Source of the DNA: JAFCUW01 sp049897565 | GTDB taxonomy: Bacteria; Pseudomonadota; Gammaproteobacteria; Burkholderiales; Burkholderiaceae_D | Direction: 5' to 3' | Length of the DNA stretch: 64,000 bases | Assembly: GCF_049897565.1 (NCBI RefSeq) | Contig: NZ_JAFCWM010000018.1 | Span: forward strand, 1-64,000 | In this document: piece by piece, positions 44,560 through 54,721 of the stretch | Numbering within the stretch: position 1 is the stretch's first letter | Layout of the letters: the number at the start of each line of letters is the position of its first letter | The notes under the pieces: generated by a model | Told to the model about the DNA's origin: nothing | The model's database searches: none | The model's input: only the letters and a program-made list of their open reading frames with translations | Translations under genes and position numbers: made by a program

Positions 44560-45462
44560 TCAGGCGGGAAACACGCCCGTCGACAAGTAGCGATCACCGC
44601 GGTCGCAGACGATGAACACGATGGTTGCGTTCTCCACCGTCTGCGATATCCGCAATGCGATCTCACAGGCACCCGCCGCCGAGATGCCGCAGAAAATCCC
44701 CTCTTCCGCCGCCAGCCTTCGGGCCATGTGTTCGGCTTGCGCCTGGCTGACGCTTTCGACCTGGTCGACGCGCGCCTTGTCGAAAATTTTCGGCAGGTAT
44801 GCTTGCGGCCATTTGCGGATGCCAGGTATCGACGAGCCCTCTTCCGGCTGCGCGCCGATGATGCGGACCTGGTCGTTCTGTTCCTTCAGGTATTGCGACA
44901 CGCCCATGATAGTGCCGGTGGTGCCCATCGCGCTGACGAAATGGGTGATGCGCCCGTCGGTATCGCGCCAGATTTCCGGGCCGGTGCCTTCGTAGTGGGC
45001 GCGCGGATTGTCGGGGTTGCCAAACTGGTCGAGGATGAAGCCCTTGCCGTCCTTCTGCATTTGCTCGGCCATGTCGCGCGCATATTCCATGCCGCCAGTC
45101 TTCGGCGTCAGGATGATTTCGGCGCCGTAGGCGGCCATGCTCTGGCGCCGTTCGACCGACAGGTTGTCGGGCATCAGCAGCACCATCTTGTAGCCGCGAA
45201 TGGCGGCGGCCATTGCCAGCGCGATGCCGGTGTTGCCGCTGGTCGCTTCGATCAGCGTGTCGCCGCGCTGGATGGTGCCGCGCTCTTCGGCGCGCAGCAG
45301 CATCGACATGGCGGCCCGGTCCTTGACCGAGCCGGCCGGATTATCGCCTTCCATTTTGCCAAGAATAACGTTGTTACGCGCGGCCGCGTCCGCGCCCGGC
45401 AGGCGCACGAGCTGCACCAGCGGCGTGTTGCCGATCGTGTCTTGAATGGTCTTGTATTGCAT
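44560..45462 (-). CDS. cysM: Cysteine synthase B
   Basis: The 300-residue PLP enzyme makes cysteine from O-acetylserine and sulfide or thiosulfate. The cofactor Lys is K47 in NPAGSVKDRAA; EATSGNTGIAL is the substrate loop, and GIFCGISAAG lies near the C-terminus. The overall pattern (GPEIWRDTDGRITHFV) is that of CysM, not CysK. A hairpin without a strong T-run lies at about 44514-44545 between it and the upstream gene. Confidence 0.93.
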   Translation of the reverse strand: MQYKTIQDTIGNTPLVQLVRLPGADAAARNNVILGKMEGDNPAGSVKDRAAMSMLLRAEERGTIQRGDTLIEATSGNTGIALAMAAAIRGYKMVLLMPDNLSVERRQSMAAYGAEIILTPKTGGMEYARDMAEQMQKDGKGFILDQFGNPDNPRAHYEGTGPEIWRDTDGRITHFVSAMGTTGTIMGVSQYLKEQNDQVRIIGAQPEEGSSIPGIRKWPQAYLPKIFDKARVDQVESVSQAQAEHMARRLAAEEGIFCGISAAGACEIALRISQTVENATIVFIVCDRGDRYLSTGVFPA

Positions 45463-45559
45463 GATGACTCTCTGGCAGTTCGGACAAACGCCATTGTATG
45501 CCGGGATGCATGAACGCGTATGAGAGCGGTCAGGCTAGCTGGCTCTGCAGAAATTAAAC

Positions 45560-45734
45560 GCTGGGGTCAGGTCGGGCATTCGGACATTCTCCTGCGGTCA
45601 GGTCTGACAATTCGGACAAATTCCACGTTCGCTTTCGGCTGACTCCGCCTAAACGTTCTGCATATCCAAGCACTTCGACGCATGCGCTCGCTGGCTTGGC
45701 CTAGGAATGTCCAAATGTCAGACCTGACCCCAGC
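45560..45734. mobile_element. 175-bp element bounded by 30-bp inverted repeats (REPIN/MITE-like)
   Basis: The left end (GCTGGGGTCAGGTC then GGGCATTCGGACATTC, 45560-45589) and the reverse complement of the right end (45705-45734) match at all but about four of 30 positions. A further degenerate copy of the end sequence lies inside (45597-45622). No transposase gene is present. The core resembles the palindromes at 4566 and 23996. It sits between cysM and the ComEA gene, filling most of that gap. Confidence 0.75.
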
Positions 45735-45758
45735 TTTTTTTTGGTGAGTGACGGGCAA

Positions 45759-45784
45759 AAAAAACCCCGCTTTGCGGCGAGGCT
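45759..45784 (-). terminator. Terminator of the ComEA-like gene
   Basis: On the minus strand a GC-rich hairpin (CCTCGCCGC, AAA, GCGGGG with a small bulge) is followed by eight T residues. It lies 19 bp past the gene's stop. Confidence 0.75.
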
Positions 45785-45802
45785 TTGGCCATGCTCGGAG
45801 GA

Positions 45803-46189
45803 TCAGGACTTCGCGGCTGCGGCGGCAGGCTTGGCCGACTTGACGTCAGCCTTGCCCTTGACATCGGCAGGCTTGGCCTCGGGCATCTTGCCTTTGGCCG
45901 GCGCCATCGCGGCGCCATCCATCGATTTGCCGGAAACCATCAGGCCGGCGCTCGACATCTTCACCGCGTTCTTAGGACCCACTCCCTTGACGCGCTTCTC
46001 GAAGTCAGCCCAGTCCTTGAAATCGCCACCCTTCGTGCGCTCTTCGAGGATGACTTTCGACATCTTCGGCCCCACGCCCTTGATGCTGTCCAGCGCGGCA
46101 GCATCCGCCTTGTTGACGTCGACCTGGGCAAAGGCAAGACCCATCGTGGCAACCATCGCAGCGACTGCGAGCATCAGTTTCTTGATCAT
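45803..46189 (-). CDS. ComEA-like helix-hairpin-helix protein
   Basis: The 128-residue product has a signal peptide (MLAVAAMVATMGLAFA) and one helix-hairpin-helix pair: VDVNKADAAALDSIKGVGPK and FEKRVKGVGPKNAVKM. The C-terminus is Ala/Lys/Pro-rich. Exported HhH proteins of this kind bind DNA in natural transformation (ComEA), so a role in DNA uptake is plausible, but no other com gene is near. GGAGAG precedes the ATG. Confidence 0.82.
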   Translation of the reverse strand: MIKKLMLAVAAMVATMGLAFAQVDVNKADAAALDSIKGVGPKMSKVILEERTKGGDFKDWADFEKRVKGVGPKNAVKMSSAGLMVSGKSMDGAAMAPAKGKMPEAKPADVKGKADVKSAKPAAAAAKS

Positions 46190-46303
46190 GTCGTACTCTC
46201 CGTTATTGTTAGGAATCGCGGGCAGCGGTCGCCACCCTGCAATGCTTAACGCGCACCAGGTGGGCTACGGTTGACGCCCGACTATTGATTTAGCGCAAGC
46301 TGC

Positions 46304-47287
46304 TCAGGCGTCTTTGCCGAACAATTCCTCGCGCGTCAGCGTCGCCGTGCCGAGCTTGCCGACGACGATGCCGCCGGCGCGGTTGGCGGTGATCAGCGCA
46401 TCGGCCATCGGCATGCCGGCGCCCAGCATCGCGGCCATCGTGGCGATCACCGTATCGCCGGCGCCGGAGACGTCGAACACTTCGCGCGCGGCTGCGTGCA
46501 TGTGCAGCACTTCGGTGGCGCTGTAGAGGCTCATGCCCTCTTCCGAGCGGGTCAGCAGCAAGGCGTCCAGGCCGAGCGACACGCGCAGCGACTGCGCCTT
46601 GTCGGTCAGCTGCTGTTCGCTGCTCCAGCTGCCGACGATGCGCTTGAGTTCGGACTTGTTGGGGGTGAGCATGGTGGCGCCGGCGTAAGGCGAAAAATCG
46701 TCGCCCTTCGGATCAACCATCACGACCTTGCCGGCGGCGCGCGCGGCGCGGATCATCTCGGCCACGTTGACCAGGCTGCCCTTGTTGTAGTCCGACAGCA
46801 CGATGACGTCGTAGCCGGCCAGCACGCCGTTGAACTGGGTCAGCTTGTCGCGCAGCACGGTGTCGGACGGCGCGTCCTCGAAGTCGATGCGCAGCAACTG
46901 CTGCTGGCGGCCGATCACGCGCAGCTTGATGATGGTCGAGATCGCCTCGTCGCGCTTGAGGTAGCTGTGGATGCTCGACTCGCCCAGCAACTGCTCGACC
47001 TGGGCGCCGGCCTCGTCGGCGCCGACCACGCCGAGCAGGCCGCAGTGGGCGCCGAGCGAAGCGACGTTGCGCGCGACGTTGGCAGCGCCGCCGAGACGCT
47101 CTTCGCGGCGCTCGATGCGCACCACCGGCACCGGCGCTTCCGGCGAGATGCGGCTGACGTCGCCGAACCAGTAGCGGTCCAGCATGACGTCGCCGACCAC
47201 CAGGATGCGCACGTCGGCCAGGCTCGGCGGCACTATGCCCGGATTGCTGTCGGCAGTCAGGAGGCGGCTGGGGACGGTATCGTTCAT
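46304..47287 (-). CDS. rfaE1: D-glycero-beta-D-manno-heptose-7-phosphate kinase
   Basis: The 327-residue PfkB-family kinase makes heptose 1,7-bisphosphate for LPS core synthesis. RILVVGDVMLDRYWFGDVSR is the N-terminal signature and DVSGAGDTVIATMA carries the catalytic Asp. It lacks the C-terminal nucleotidyltransferase of bifunctional HldE, so the adenylyltransferase must be encoded elsewhere. It starts 4 bp after ugd, in the same transcription unit. Confidence 0.92.
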   Translation of the reverse strand: MNDTVPSRLLTADSNPGIVPPSLADVRILVVGDVMLDRYWFGDVSRISPEAPVPVVRIERREERLGGAANVARNVASLGAHCGLLGVVGADEAGAQVEQLLGESSIHSYLKRDEAISTIIKLRVIGRQQQLLRIDFEDAPSDTVLRDKLTQFNGVLAGYDVIVLSDYNKGSLVNVAEMIRAARAAGKVVMVDPKGDDFSPYAGATMLTPNKSELKRIVGSWSSEQQLTDKAQSLRVSLGLDALLLTRSEEGMSLYSATEVLHMHAAAREVFDVSGAGDTVIATMAAMLGAGMPMADALITANRAGGIVVGKLGTATLTREELFGKDA

Positions 47288-47291
47288 CGGC

Positions 47292-48659
<1,368 letters not shown>

Positions 48660-48677
48660 TGGTCAGTTCGCAAATAG

Positions 48678-49853
48678 TCAGTTCATGACATTGAGTTCTT
48701 CGGTGCGGCGCGGCGGGTAAGTCTCCCAGCGGCTGCAACCCGGGCACTGCCAGTAGAACTGGCGCGCCTTGAAGCCGCACTGGCTGCACTGGTAGCGCGC
48801 CAGCTTCTGGGTGTAGCCGTGCACCAGGTTCTTCACCATCGACAGCTCTTCCCAGATTGCCGCCGGCGCGTCCATCATGCGCGCTTCGAGCAGCTTGTCC
48901 AGGCCCAGCAGAGTCGGGTTGCGGCGCAACTCTTCGACCACCAGTTGTTTGGCCGCTTCCACGCCGTCGCGTTCGATGACGGCCTTGAACACTACCTCGA
49001 TCAGATCAATGGAAGACGCTTCAGCGAGGTAGGAGCGCAACAGGTTGACGCCTTCCTGGGCGCGGCCGACCTTCTTGTAGCCATCCATCAGCCGCGCGGC
49101 AACCAGCGCCACGTGCGGCACGCTTTGCTGCTCGACCCGGCGCCACGTCATCAGTGCGCCTTCGACATCGCCTTCGGCCAGCTGGGCATCGCCCAGCAGC
49201 ATGGTGGCGCGCACGTTCTTGCGGTCGGCATGCAGCGCCTTGTCGAGCAGCGCCACCGCTTCGGTCACCTGCATGTGCACCAGCGCATCCTGCGCCAGCT
49301 CGCAATAGAACTGGGCGATTTCCTTCTGGCGCGCGCCGGCGCCGGAATCCTGCAGGCCGCGCGCGGCCTCGATGGCGCGGCGCCATTCCTTTTCACGCTG
49401 AAAAATTTCCAGCAGCGCCCGGCGCGCCTGCACGCCGTAGCTGCTCTCGAGCAGCAGGTTGAATGTTTCTTCGGAGCGGTCCAGCAGGCCCGCCTTCAGG
49501 TAATCCATGCCGAGCTCGTACTGGGCGTGCTCCTGCTGCTCGAGCGGCAGGTCGGGCCGCGCCAGCAGGTTCTGGTGGACGCGGATGGCGCGCTCGATCT
49601 CGCCGCGGCGGCGGAACAGGTTGCCCAGCGCAAAGTGCATGTCGGCCGTTTCCGGGTCGAGCTTGACGATCTCGATGAAGGCGTCGATCGCCTTGTCGGG
49701 CTGCTCGTTGAGGAGGAAGTTCAGGCCCTTGAAGTAGCCGCGCGGCAGGCTGCGCGACTCGTCGAGCAACTGCTTGATGTCGACCCGCGCGGCAATCCAG
49801 CCGAGGGCGAAAAAAACGGGGATGCCGAGCAGCCACCAGAGTTCAAATTCCAT
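48678..49853 (-). CDS. lapB: LPS assembly protein LapB (YciM)
   Basis: The 391-residue protein has an N-terminal membrane anchor (LWWLLGIPVFFALGWIAA), a series of TPR repeats (for example MHFALGNLFRRRGEIERAIR) and a C-terminal rubredoxin-like metal site with CSQCGF and CPGCSRW. In E. coli it regulates LpxC turnover and lipid A synthesis. It follows lapA by 33 bp in a conserved pair. Confidence 0.93.
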   Translation of the reverse strand: MEFELWWLLGIPVFFALGWIAARVDIKQLLDESRSLPRGYFKGLNFLLNEQPDKAIDAFIEIVKLDPETADMHFALGNLFRRRGEIERAIRVHQNLLARPDLPLEQQEHAQYELGMDYLKAGLLDRSEETFNLLLESSYGVQARRALLEIFQREKEWRRAIEAARGLQDSGAGARQKEIAQFYCELAQDALVHMQVTEAVALLDKALHADRKNVRATMLLGDAQLAEGDVEGALMTWRRVEQQSVPHVALVAARLMDGYKKVGRAQEGVNLLRSYLAEASSIDLIEVVFKAVIERDGVEAAKQLVVEELRRNPTLLGLDKLLEARMMDAPAAIWEELSMVKNLVHGYTQKLARYQCSQCGFKARQFYWQCPGCSRWETYPPRRTEELNVMN

Positions 49854-49886
49854 GCGGTTCTTTTTGTTGTGGGATGGAGGCCGCGC

Positions 49887-50198
49887 TTAGCGCTGGGCGC
49901 CTGGGGTCACGCCGTCCGGCGCCGGCTGCACCGCGCCGCCGCTGGCGACGCTTTGCAGCGCCTGGATCTTGTCTTCGGCGCGGGTGCGCTCGCGCCGCTG
50001 GCGAAACACGGTCGGCGTGACGGCGAGGATGCCGAGGGCGGCGCCGGCGACAAAGAACGCCAGCAGCATCAGCACCAGCGGGCCGCGCAATTCGTAATTG
50101 AGGAAAAAGTGCAGGTCGACTTCCTGCGTGTTCTTCAGCGCGAAGCCGAAAAACAGGATAAACAGAACCAATCCAACGATGGTGGATACAAATTTCAT
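49887..50198 (-). CDS. lapA: LapA family membrane protein
   Basis: The 103-residue protein has two transmembrane segments (IVGLVLFILFFGFAL and GPLVLMLLAFFVAGAALGIL) and a polar C-terminus, the LapA (DUF1049) layout. It works with LapB at the inner membrane. The ATG at 50198 has AGGA upstream; the open frame runs further but those residues do not fit the family. Confidence 0.88.
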   Translation of the reverse strand: MKFVSTIVGLVLFILFFGFALKNTQEVDLHFFLNYELRGPLVLMLLAFFVAGAALGILAVTPTVFRQRRERTRAEDKIQALQSVASGGAVQPAPDGVTPGAQR

Positions 50199-50342
50199 CA
50201 GCCAGGTCCTTCTGTTGAGTCGAAGTGCGAAGTGTCGCACAACATGGGGATTATTCAAAGAAACCGCTTATCGCTTGGGGCTGGCAGTAGAACGTCGTCC
50301 TCGCCAATGCGGATGACGGAATTCAGGTCGGCGGCCAGAACG

Positions 50343-50370
50343 AAAAAAACGGCATCCAGGGACGCCGTTC
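50343..50370 (-). terminator. Terminator downstream of ihfB
   Basis: On the minus strand AACGGC and GCCGTT pair around a 10-nt loop, followed by seven or eight T residues. It ends the rpsA-ihfB unit about 26 bp past the ihfB stop, so lapA probably has its own promoter in the following 150 bp. Confidence 0.75.
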
Positions 50371-50395
50371 TTTGCATGCTTTGCCGCCAGACGAC

Positions 50396-50701
50396 TTAGT
50401 CTTCGATGATCGGCTGCCCGACCGTCGCATCTACCCGCTCGCGCAACTGTTTGCCAGGCTTGAAGTGCGGCACCCGTTTTTCGGGCACCATCACCTTGTC
50501 GCCCGACTTCGGGTTGCGCCCAATGCGCGGTGGCCTGCTATTGAGGGCGAAACTGCCGAAACCACGGATCTCGATGCGCTGACCAGTCGATAAAGCATTG
50601 GTCATGGCATCAAGAATGGTCTTGACAGCGTACTCTGCATCCTTGGCCACCAGCTGAGAGTAGCGCTCAGCGAGGCGGTTGATCAGTTCGGACTTTGTCA
50701 T
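50396..50701 (-). CDS. ihfB: Integration host factor beta subunit
   Basis: The 101-residue protein is the beta subunit of the DNA-bending heterodimer IHF. MTKSELINRLAER, RIEIRGFGSFAL and PRIGRNPKSGDKVMVPEK are the family signatures, including the Pro that wedges into DNA. It lies 17 bp after rpsA, the usual arrangement. Confidence 0.95.
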   Translation of the reverse strand: MTKSELINRLAERYSQLVAKDAEYAVKTILDAMTNALSTGQRIEIRGFGSFALNSRPPRIGRNPKSGDKVMVPEKRVPHFKPGKQLRERVDATVGQPIIED

Positions 50702-50718
50702 CTGCGATTGACGAGAAC

Positions 50719-52431
50719 TTAGTTCTTGTTATCGAATTTGGCTTTCAACAGCGCGCCCAGGCTGGTGGTGCCCGATGCTGCGTTGTTGTCTGAGGATGTC
50801 GCCATCTTCTGCATCGCTTCCTGGGTCTCGACATTGTCTTTCGCCTTGATCGACAGCTGAATGCTGCGAGCCTTGCGGTCAATGTTGATCACCAGCGCCT
50901 CAACCGAATCGCCAACCTTCAGGTGGGTACCGGCATCTTCGACGCGGTCGCGCGAGATTTCGGAAGCACGCAGGTAGCCTTCGACTTCTTCGGACAGGCC
51001 GATGACAGCGCCCTTAGGCTCGACCGACTTGACCGTACCGGTTACCAGGGAGCCTTTGTCGTTCATTGCCGCGAAGTTGTTGAACGGGTCGCCTTCGAGC
51101 TGCTTGACGCCCAGCGAAACACGCTCGCGCTCAACGTCGATTGCCAGCACGATGGCTTCGAGTTCGTCACCCTTCTTGAAGCGGCGGACGGCTTCTTCGC
51201 CAGTCTCGGTCCACGACAGGTCGGACAGGTGCACCAGGCCGTCGATGTTGCCGGCCAGGCCGATGAACACGCCGAAGTCGGTAATCGACTTGATGGCGCC
51301 GCGGACTTTGTCACCCTTCTTGTGGGTCACGCCGAAGTCATCCCATGGATTCGCTTTGCACTGCTTCATGCCCAGCGAAATACGGCGACGCTCTTCATCG
51401 ATTTCCAGGACCATCACTTCTACTTCGTCGCCCAGCTGGACAACCTTGTTAGGAGCGACGTTCTTGTTGGTCCAGTCCATTTCGGAAACGTGGACCAGGC
51501 CTTCGATGCCCTGCTCGACTTCGACAAAGGCGCCGTAGTCGGTGAGGTTCGTGACTTTACCGAACAGGCGGGTGCCTTGCGGGTAACGACGGGACAGACC
51601 GGTCCAAGGATCGTCGCCGAGCTGCTTGACACCCAGCGAGACGCGGTTCTTTTCCTGATCGTACTTGAGGACCTTGGCAGTGATTTCCTGGCCAACCGTC
51701 AGCACTTCCGACGGGTGACGCACGCGGCGCCATGCCAGGTCGGTGATGTGCAGCAGGCCATCGATGCCGCCGAGGTCGACGAAGGCGCCGTAGTCGGTGA
51801 TGTTCTTGACGATACCGGTAACGACGGTGCCTTCCTTCAGCGTTTCCATCAGCTTCTGGCGCTCTTCGCCCATCGAAGCTTCGATGACGGCGCGGCGCGA
51901 CAGAACGACGTTGTTACGCTTGCGGTCGAGCTTGATGACCTTGAATTCCAGGGTCTTGCCTTCGAACGGGGTGGTGTCCTTGACAGGACGGGTGTCGACC
52001 AGCGAACCCGGCAGGAACGCGCGGATGCCGTTGGTCAGAACGGTCAGGCCGCCCTTGACTTTGCCATTGACGGTACCGACGACGATCTCGCCCGATTCCA
52101 TGGCTTTTTCCAGCGCCAGCCACGACGCCAGGCGCTTGGCCTTGTCGCGCGACAGGATGGTGTCGCCGAAGCCGTTTTCCAGCGACTCAATCGCTACGGA
52201 AACGAAATCGCCGACTTGAACTTCCAGTTCGCCCTGGTCGTTCTTGAATTCTTCGATAGGAATGAAAGCTTCGGACTTGAGGCCGGCGTTGACGATCACG
52301 AAATTGTGGTCGAGGCGCACGACTTCAGCGGAAATAACTTCGCCGGAGCGCATATCTTGACGCGACAACGATTCCTCGAAGAGCGCTGCAAAACTTTCCA
52401 TACCGGTTGCTTCAGTTGTTGCTGTAGACAT
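50719..52431 (-). CDS. rpsA: 30S ribosomal protein S1
   Basis: The 570-residue protein has six S1-type OB-folds (for example VVTGIVKNITDYGAFVDLGG, GKVTNLTDYGAFVEVE, GAIKSITDFGVFIGLAG). It binds mRNA and helps start translation. Length matches the family (about 560). It has an N-terminal extension of about 10 residues before MESFAALFEESL. No strong Shine-Dalgarno precedes the start, which fits the known autoregulated rpsA leader type. The gene is followed directly by ihfB. Confidence 0.96.
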   Translation of the reverse strand: MSTATTEATGMESFAALFEESLSRQDMRSGEVISAEVVRLDHNFVIVNAGLKSEAFIPIEEFKNDQGELEVQVGDFVSVAIESLENGFGDTILSRDKAKRLASWLALEKAMESGEIVVGTVNGKVKGGLTVLTNGIRAFLPGSLVDTRPVKDTTPFEGKTLEFKVIKLDRKRNNVVLSRRAVIEASMGEERQKLMETLKEGTVVTGIVKNITDYGAFVDLGGIDGLLHITDLAWRRVRHPSEVLTVGQEITAKVLKYDQEKNRVSLGVKQLGDDPWTGLSRRYPQGTRLFGKVTNLTDYGAFVEVEQGIEGLVHVSEMDWTNKNVAPNKVVQLGDEVEVMVLEIDEERRRISLGMKQCKANPWDDFGVTHKKGDKVRGAIKSITDFGVFIGLAGNIDGLVHLSDLSWTETGEEAVRRFKKGDELEAIVLAIDVERERVSLGVKQLEGDPFNNFAAMNDKGSLVTGTVKSVEPKGAVIGLSEEVEGYLRASEISRDRVEDAGTHLKVGDSVEALVINIDRKARSIQLSIKAKDNVETQEAMQKMATSSDNNAASGTTSLGALLKAKFDNKN

Positions 52432-52642
52432 AGGATTTACACTTGTTATCCAGCAGAGTTCGCACGATGCGACTTAAACTGGGTTAGGTTGAACCACGCC
52501 TGAAAACGACACCATTGCCGTGCCAGGCACCACGCTTGCTGCTTGCTACCGCGGCGCGCCCGCCAACTACGCTTCCTCAAAGGCCAACTAATCCTGGCCG
52601 TCATATTGGACAGGTTCGATGAGGTGCGCCGCGCCGGGCCCC

Positions 52643-53314
52643 TTACTTCGGGTCCCTGTGCGCATACCACGACAGGACTTCCGCAATGGCCTGGACGGCC
52701 GTCATGTTGGAAGTGTCGAGGTGATGCGCCCCTTCTGCCGGAACCAGCGGTGCGATTGACCGATGAGTATCACGGTCGTCGCGCGCTTTCAAATCTGACA
52801 GCAGGTCTTCCATGTTAGCAGAAATTCCCTTGTCAATCAATTGCTTATATCGCCGTTGCGCCCGCGCCTCAGTGCTTGCAGTGAGGAACACTTTCAGCTT
52901 GGCGTGAGGAAAAATCACGGTGCCCATGTCGCGCCCGTCGGCGACCAGGCCGGGCGCCTTGCGAAAGCCCAGTTGCAGCGCGAACAGCGCCTGGCGCACG
53001 GCTGGCAGCGCGGCGATTTTCGAGGCCAGGTTGCCCACTTCCTCGGCGCGGATCGCCTCGGTGACGTTTTCGTTGGCCAGCATGATGACCGGGCCGTCGA
53101 AGTGCACCGGCAGGTGTTCGGCCAGCTTGGCGAGGGCGTGCTCGTCGTTCAGGTCGGCGCCGCGGCGCAGCGCCGACAAGGCCGCGAGCCGGTACAGCGC
53201 GCCCGAATCGAGGTAGTGAAAGCCGAGGCGGTCGGCCACCTTGTGGGCGACGGTGCCCTTGCCGGAAGCGGTCGGGCCGTCGATGGTAATGACTGGGACG
53301 GGATTGTTTGGCAT
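52643..53314 (-). CDS. cmk: Cytidylate kinase
   Basis: The 223-residue enzyme phosphorylates CMP and dCMP. The P-loop is DGPTASGKGT, and DGRDMGTVIFP and RDDRDTHRS are further motifs. The ATG at 53314 fits the usual N-terminus (MPNNPVPVITIDGP); a GTG at 53344 would add ten residues. It lies 52 bp after aroA and about 210 bp before rpsA, the conserved order. Confidence 0.94.
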   Translation of the reverse strand: MPNNPVPVITIDGPTASGKGTVAHKVADRLGFHYLDSGALYRLAALSALRRGADLNDEHALAKLAEHLPVHFDGPVIMLANENVTEAIRAEEVGNLASKIAALPAVRQALFALQLGFRKAPGLVADGRDMGTVIFPHAKLKVFLTASTEARAQRRYKQLIDKGISANMEDLLSDLKARDDRDTHRSIAPLVPAEGAHHLDTSNMTAVQAIAEVLSWYAHRDPK

Positions 53315-53365
53315 TGTTATTGTTTCGTTAATTAATTTCTTCACCCCTGAGGTATGACCGCGGAT

Positions 53366-54703
53366 TTAGAATAATTCTTTTTCGCGGGCGATGGAGGCGA
53401 ACGCTTCGAAATAGTCGGGGAAGGTTTTCGCCACGCATTTCGGGTCGTTGATGCGCATCGCATTGCCGCGCCGCCCCTTGCCATCGAGCGAGGCGAGCGA
53501 GAAGCACATCGCCATCCGGTGGTCGTCGTAGGTGTCGATGGTGGCGGCGTGGATCTCTTCGGCCGGCGGCGTGATGGCGATGTAGTCGGCGCCCTCTTCC
53601 ACCGTGGCGCCGAGCTTGCGCAGCTCGATCGCCATCGCCGCCAGGCGGTCGGTCTCCTTGACGCGCCAGCTGGCGATGTTGCGCAAGGTGCTGGTGCCGT
53701 CGGCGTACAGCGCCGCCACCGCGATCGTCATCGCCGCGTCCGGGATGTGGTTGAAGTCGGCGTCGATCGCCTTCAGCACGCCGTTCGACGTCGCTTCGAT
53801 CCAGTTGTCGCCGCGGGTGACCGTCACGCCCATCTGCTCGAGCGCGTCGGCGAAGCGGACGTCGCCCTGGATGCTGTTGCGCCCGACGCCGAGCACGCGC
53901 ACCGCGCCGCCGGCAATCGCACCGGCCGCCAGGAAGTACGAGGCGGTCGAGGCGTCGCCTTCGACGTGGATGGTGCCCGGGCTGGTGTAGCGCTGGCCGG
54001 CGGCGACGGTAAACGAGTTCCAGCCGTCCTGCTCGACCGTCACGCCGAAGCGGCGCATCAGGTTCAGCGTGATCTCGATGTAGGGCTTGGAGATCAGCTC
54101 GCCCTCGACGTCGATGCTGACCGGGTGCTCGCGCGCCATCAGCGGCGCAGCCATCAAGAGCGCGGTGAGGAACTGGCTCGACACGTTGCCGCGCACCGAC
54201 ATGCGCTGCGCGTGGATATGGCCGCGGCGGATACGCAGCGGCGGAAAGCCTTCTTCGCCGGTGTATTCGATCTGGGCGCCGACGGCGTTGAGCGCGTCGA
54301 CCAGGTCGCCGATGGGCCGCTCGTGCATGCGCGAGACGCCGTGCAGCGTGTAGTCGCCGCCGATCACCGCCAGCGCCGCGGTCAGCGGGCGGATCGCGGT
54401 GCCGGCGTTGCCCATGAAGAGGTCCGCTTCGTGCACTGGCAGCACGCCATCGGCGCCGTGCACGATGTGGGTGTTGTCGTCGATCTGCTCCCACTCGATG
54501 CCGAGCGAATGCAGCGCGCCGAGCATGACCATGGTGTCGTCGGAGGCCAGCAGGTCGACGATGGTGGTGCTGCCGCCGGCCAGCGCGGCGAGCAGCAAGG
54601 TGCGGTTCGAGATGCTTTTCGAGCCCGGCAGGCGCACCGTGCCCTCCACCTGGGTTACCGGGTGAAGGTCGAGATGCTGGGGATAGTATTTTTGCTGCGT
54701 CAT
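53366..54703 (-). CDS. aroA: 3-phosphoshikimate 1-carboxyvinyltransferase (EPSP synthase)
   Basis: The 445-residue enzyme joins shikimate 3-phosphate and PEP in the shikimate pathway. LPGSKSISNRTLLLAALA and LFMGNAGTAIRPLTAAL are the two PROSITE-type signatures, with YDDHRMAM and RVKETDRLAAM near the C-terminus. The GNAGTA loop keeps the Gly and Thr of type I enzymes. It is part of the serC-pheA-hisC-tyrA-aroA-cmk cluster. Confidence 0.95.
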   Translation of the reverse strand: MTQQKYYPQHLDLHPVTQVEGTVRLPGSKSISNRTLLLAALAGGSTTIVDLLASDDTMVMLGALHSLGIEWEQIDDNTHIVHGADGVLPVHEADLFMGNAGTAIRPLTAALAVIGGDYTLHGVSRMHERPIGDLVDALNAVGAQIEYTGEEGFPPLRIRRGHIHAQRMSVRGNVSSQFLTALLMAAPLMAREHPVSIDVEGELISKPYIEITLNLMRRFGVTVEQDGWNSFTVAAGQRYTSPGTIHVEGDASTASYFLAAGAIAGGAVRVLGVGRNSIQGDVRFADALEQMGVTVTRGDNWIEATSNGVLKAIDADFNHIPDAAMTIAVAALYADGTSTLRNIASWRVKETDRLAAMAIELRKLGATVEEGADYIAITPPAEEIHAATIDTYDDHRMAMCFSLASLDGKGRRGNAMRINDPKCVAKTFPDYFEAFASIAREKELF

Positions 54704-54721
54704 GCGTGGAGCCTTTCGAAT

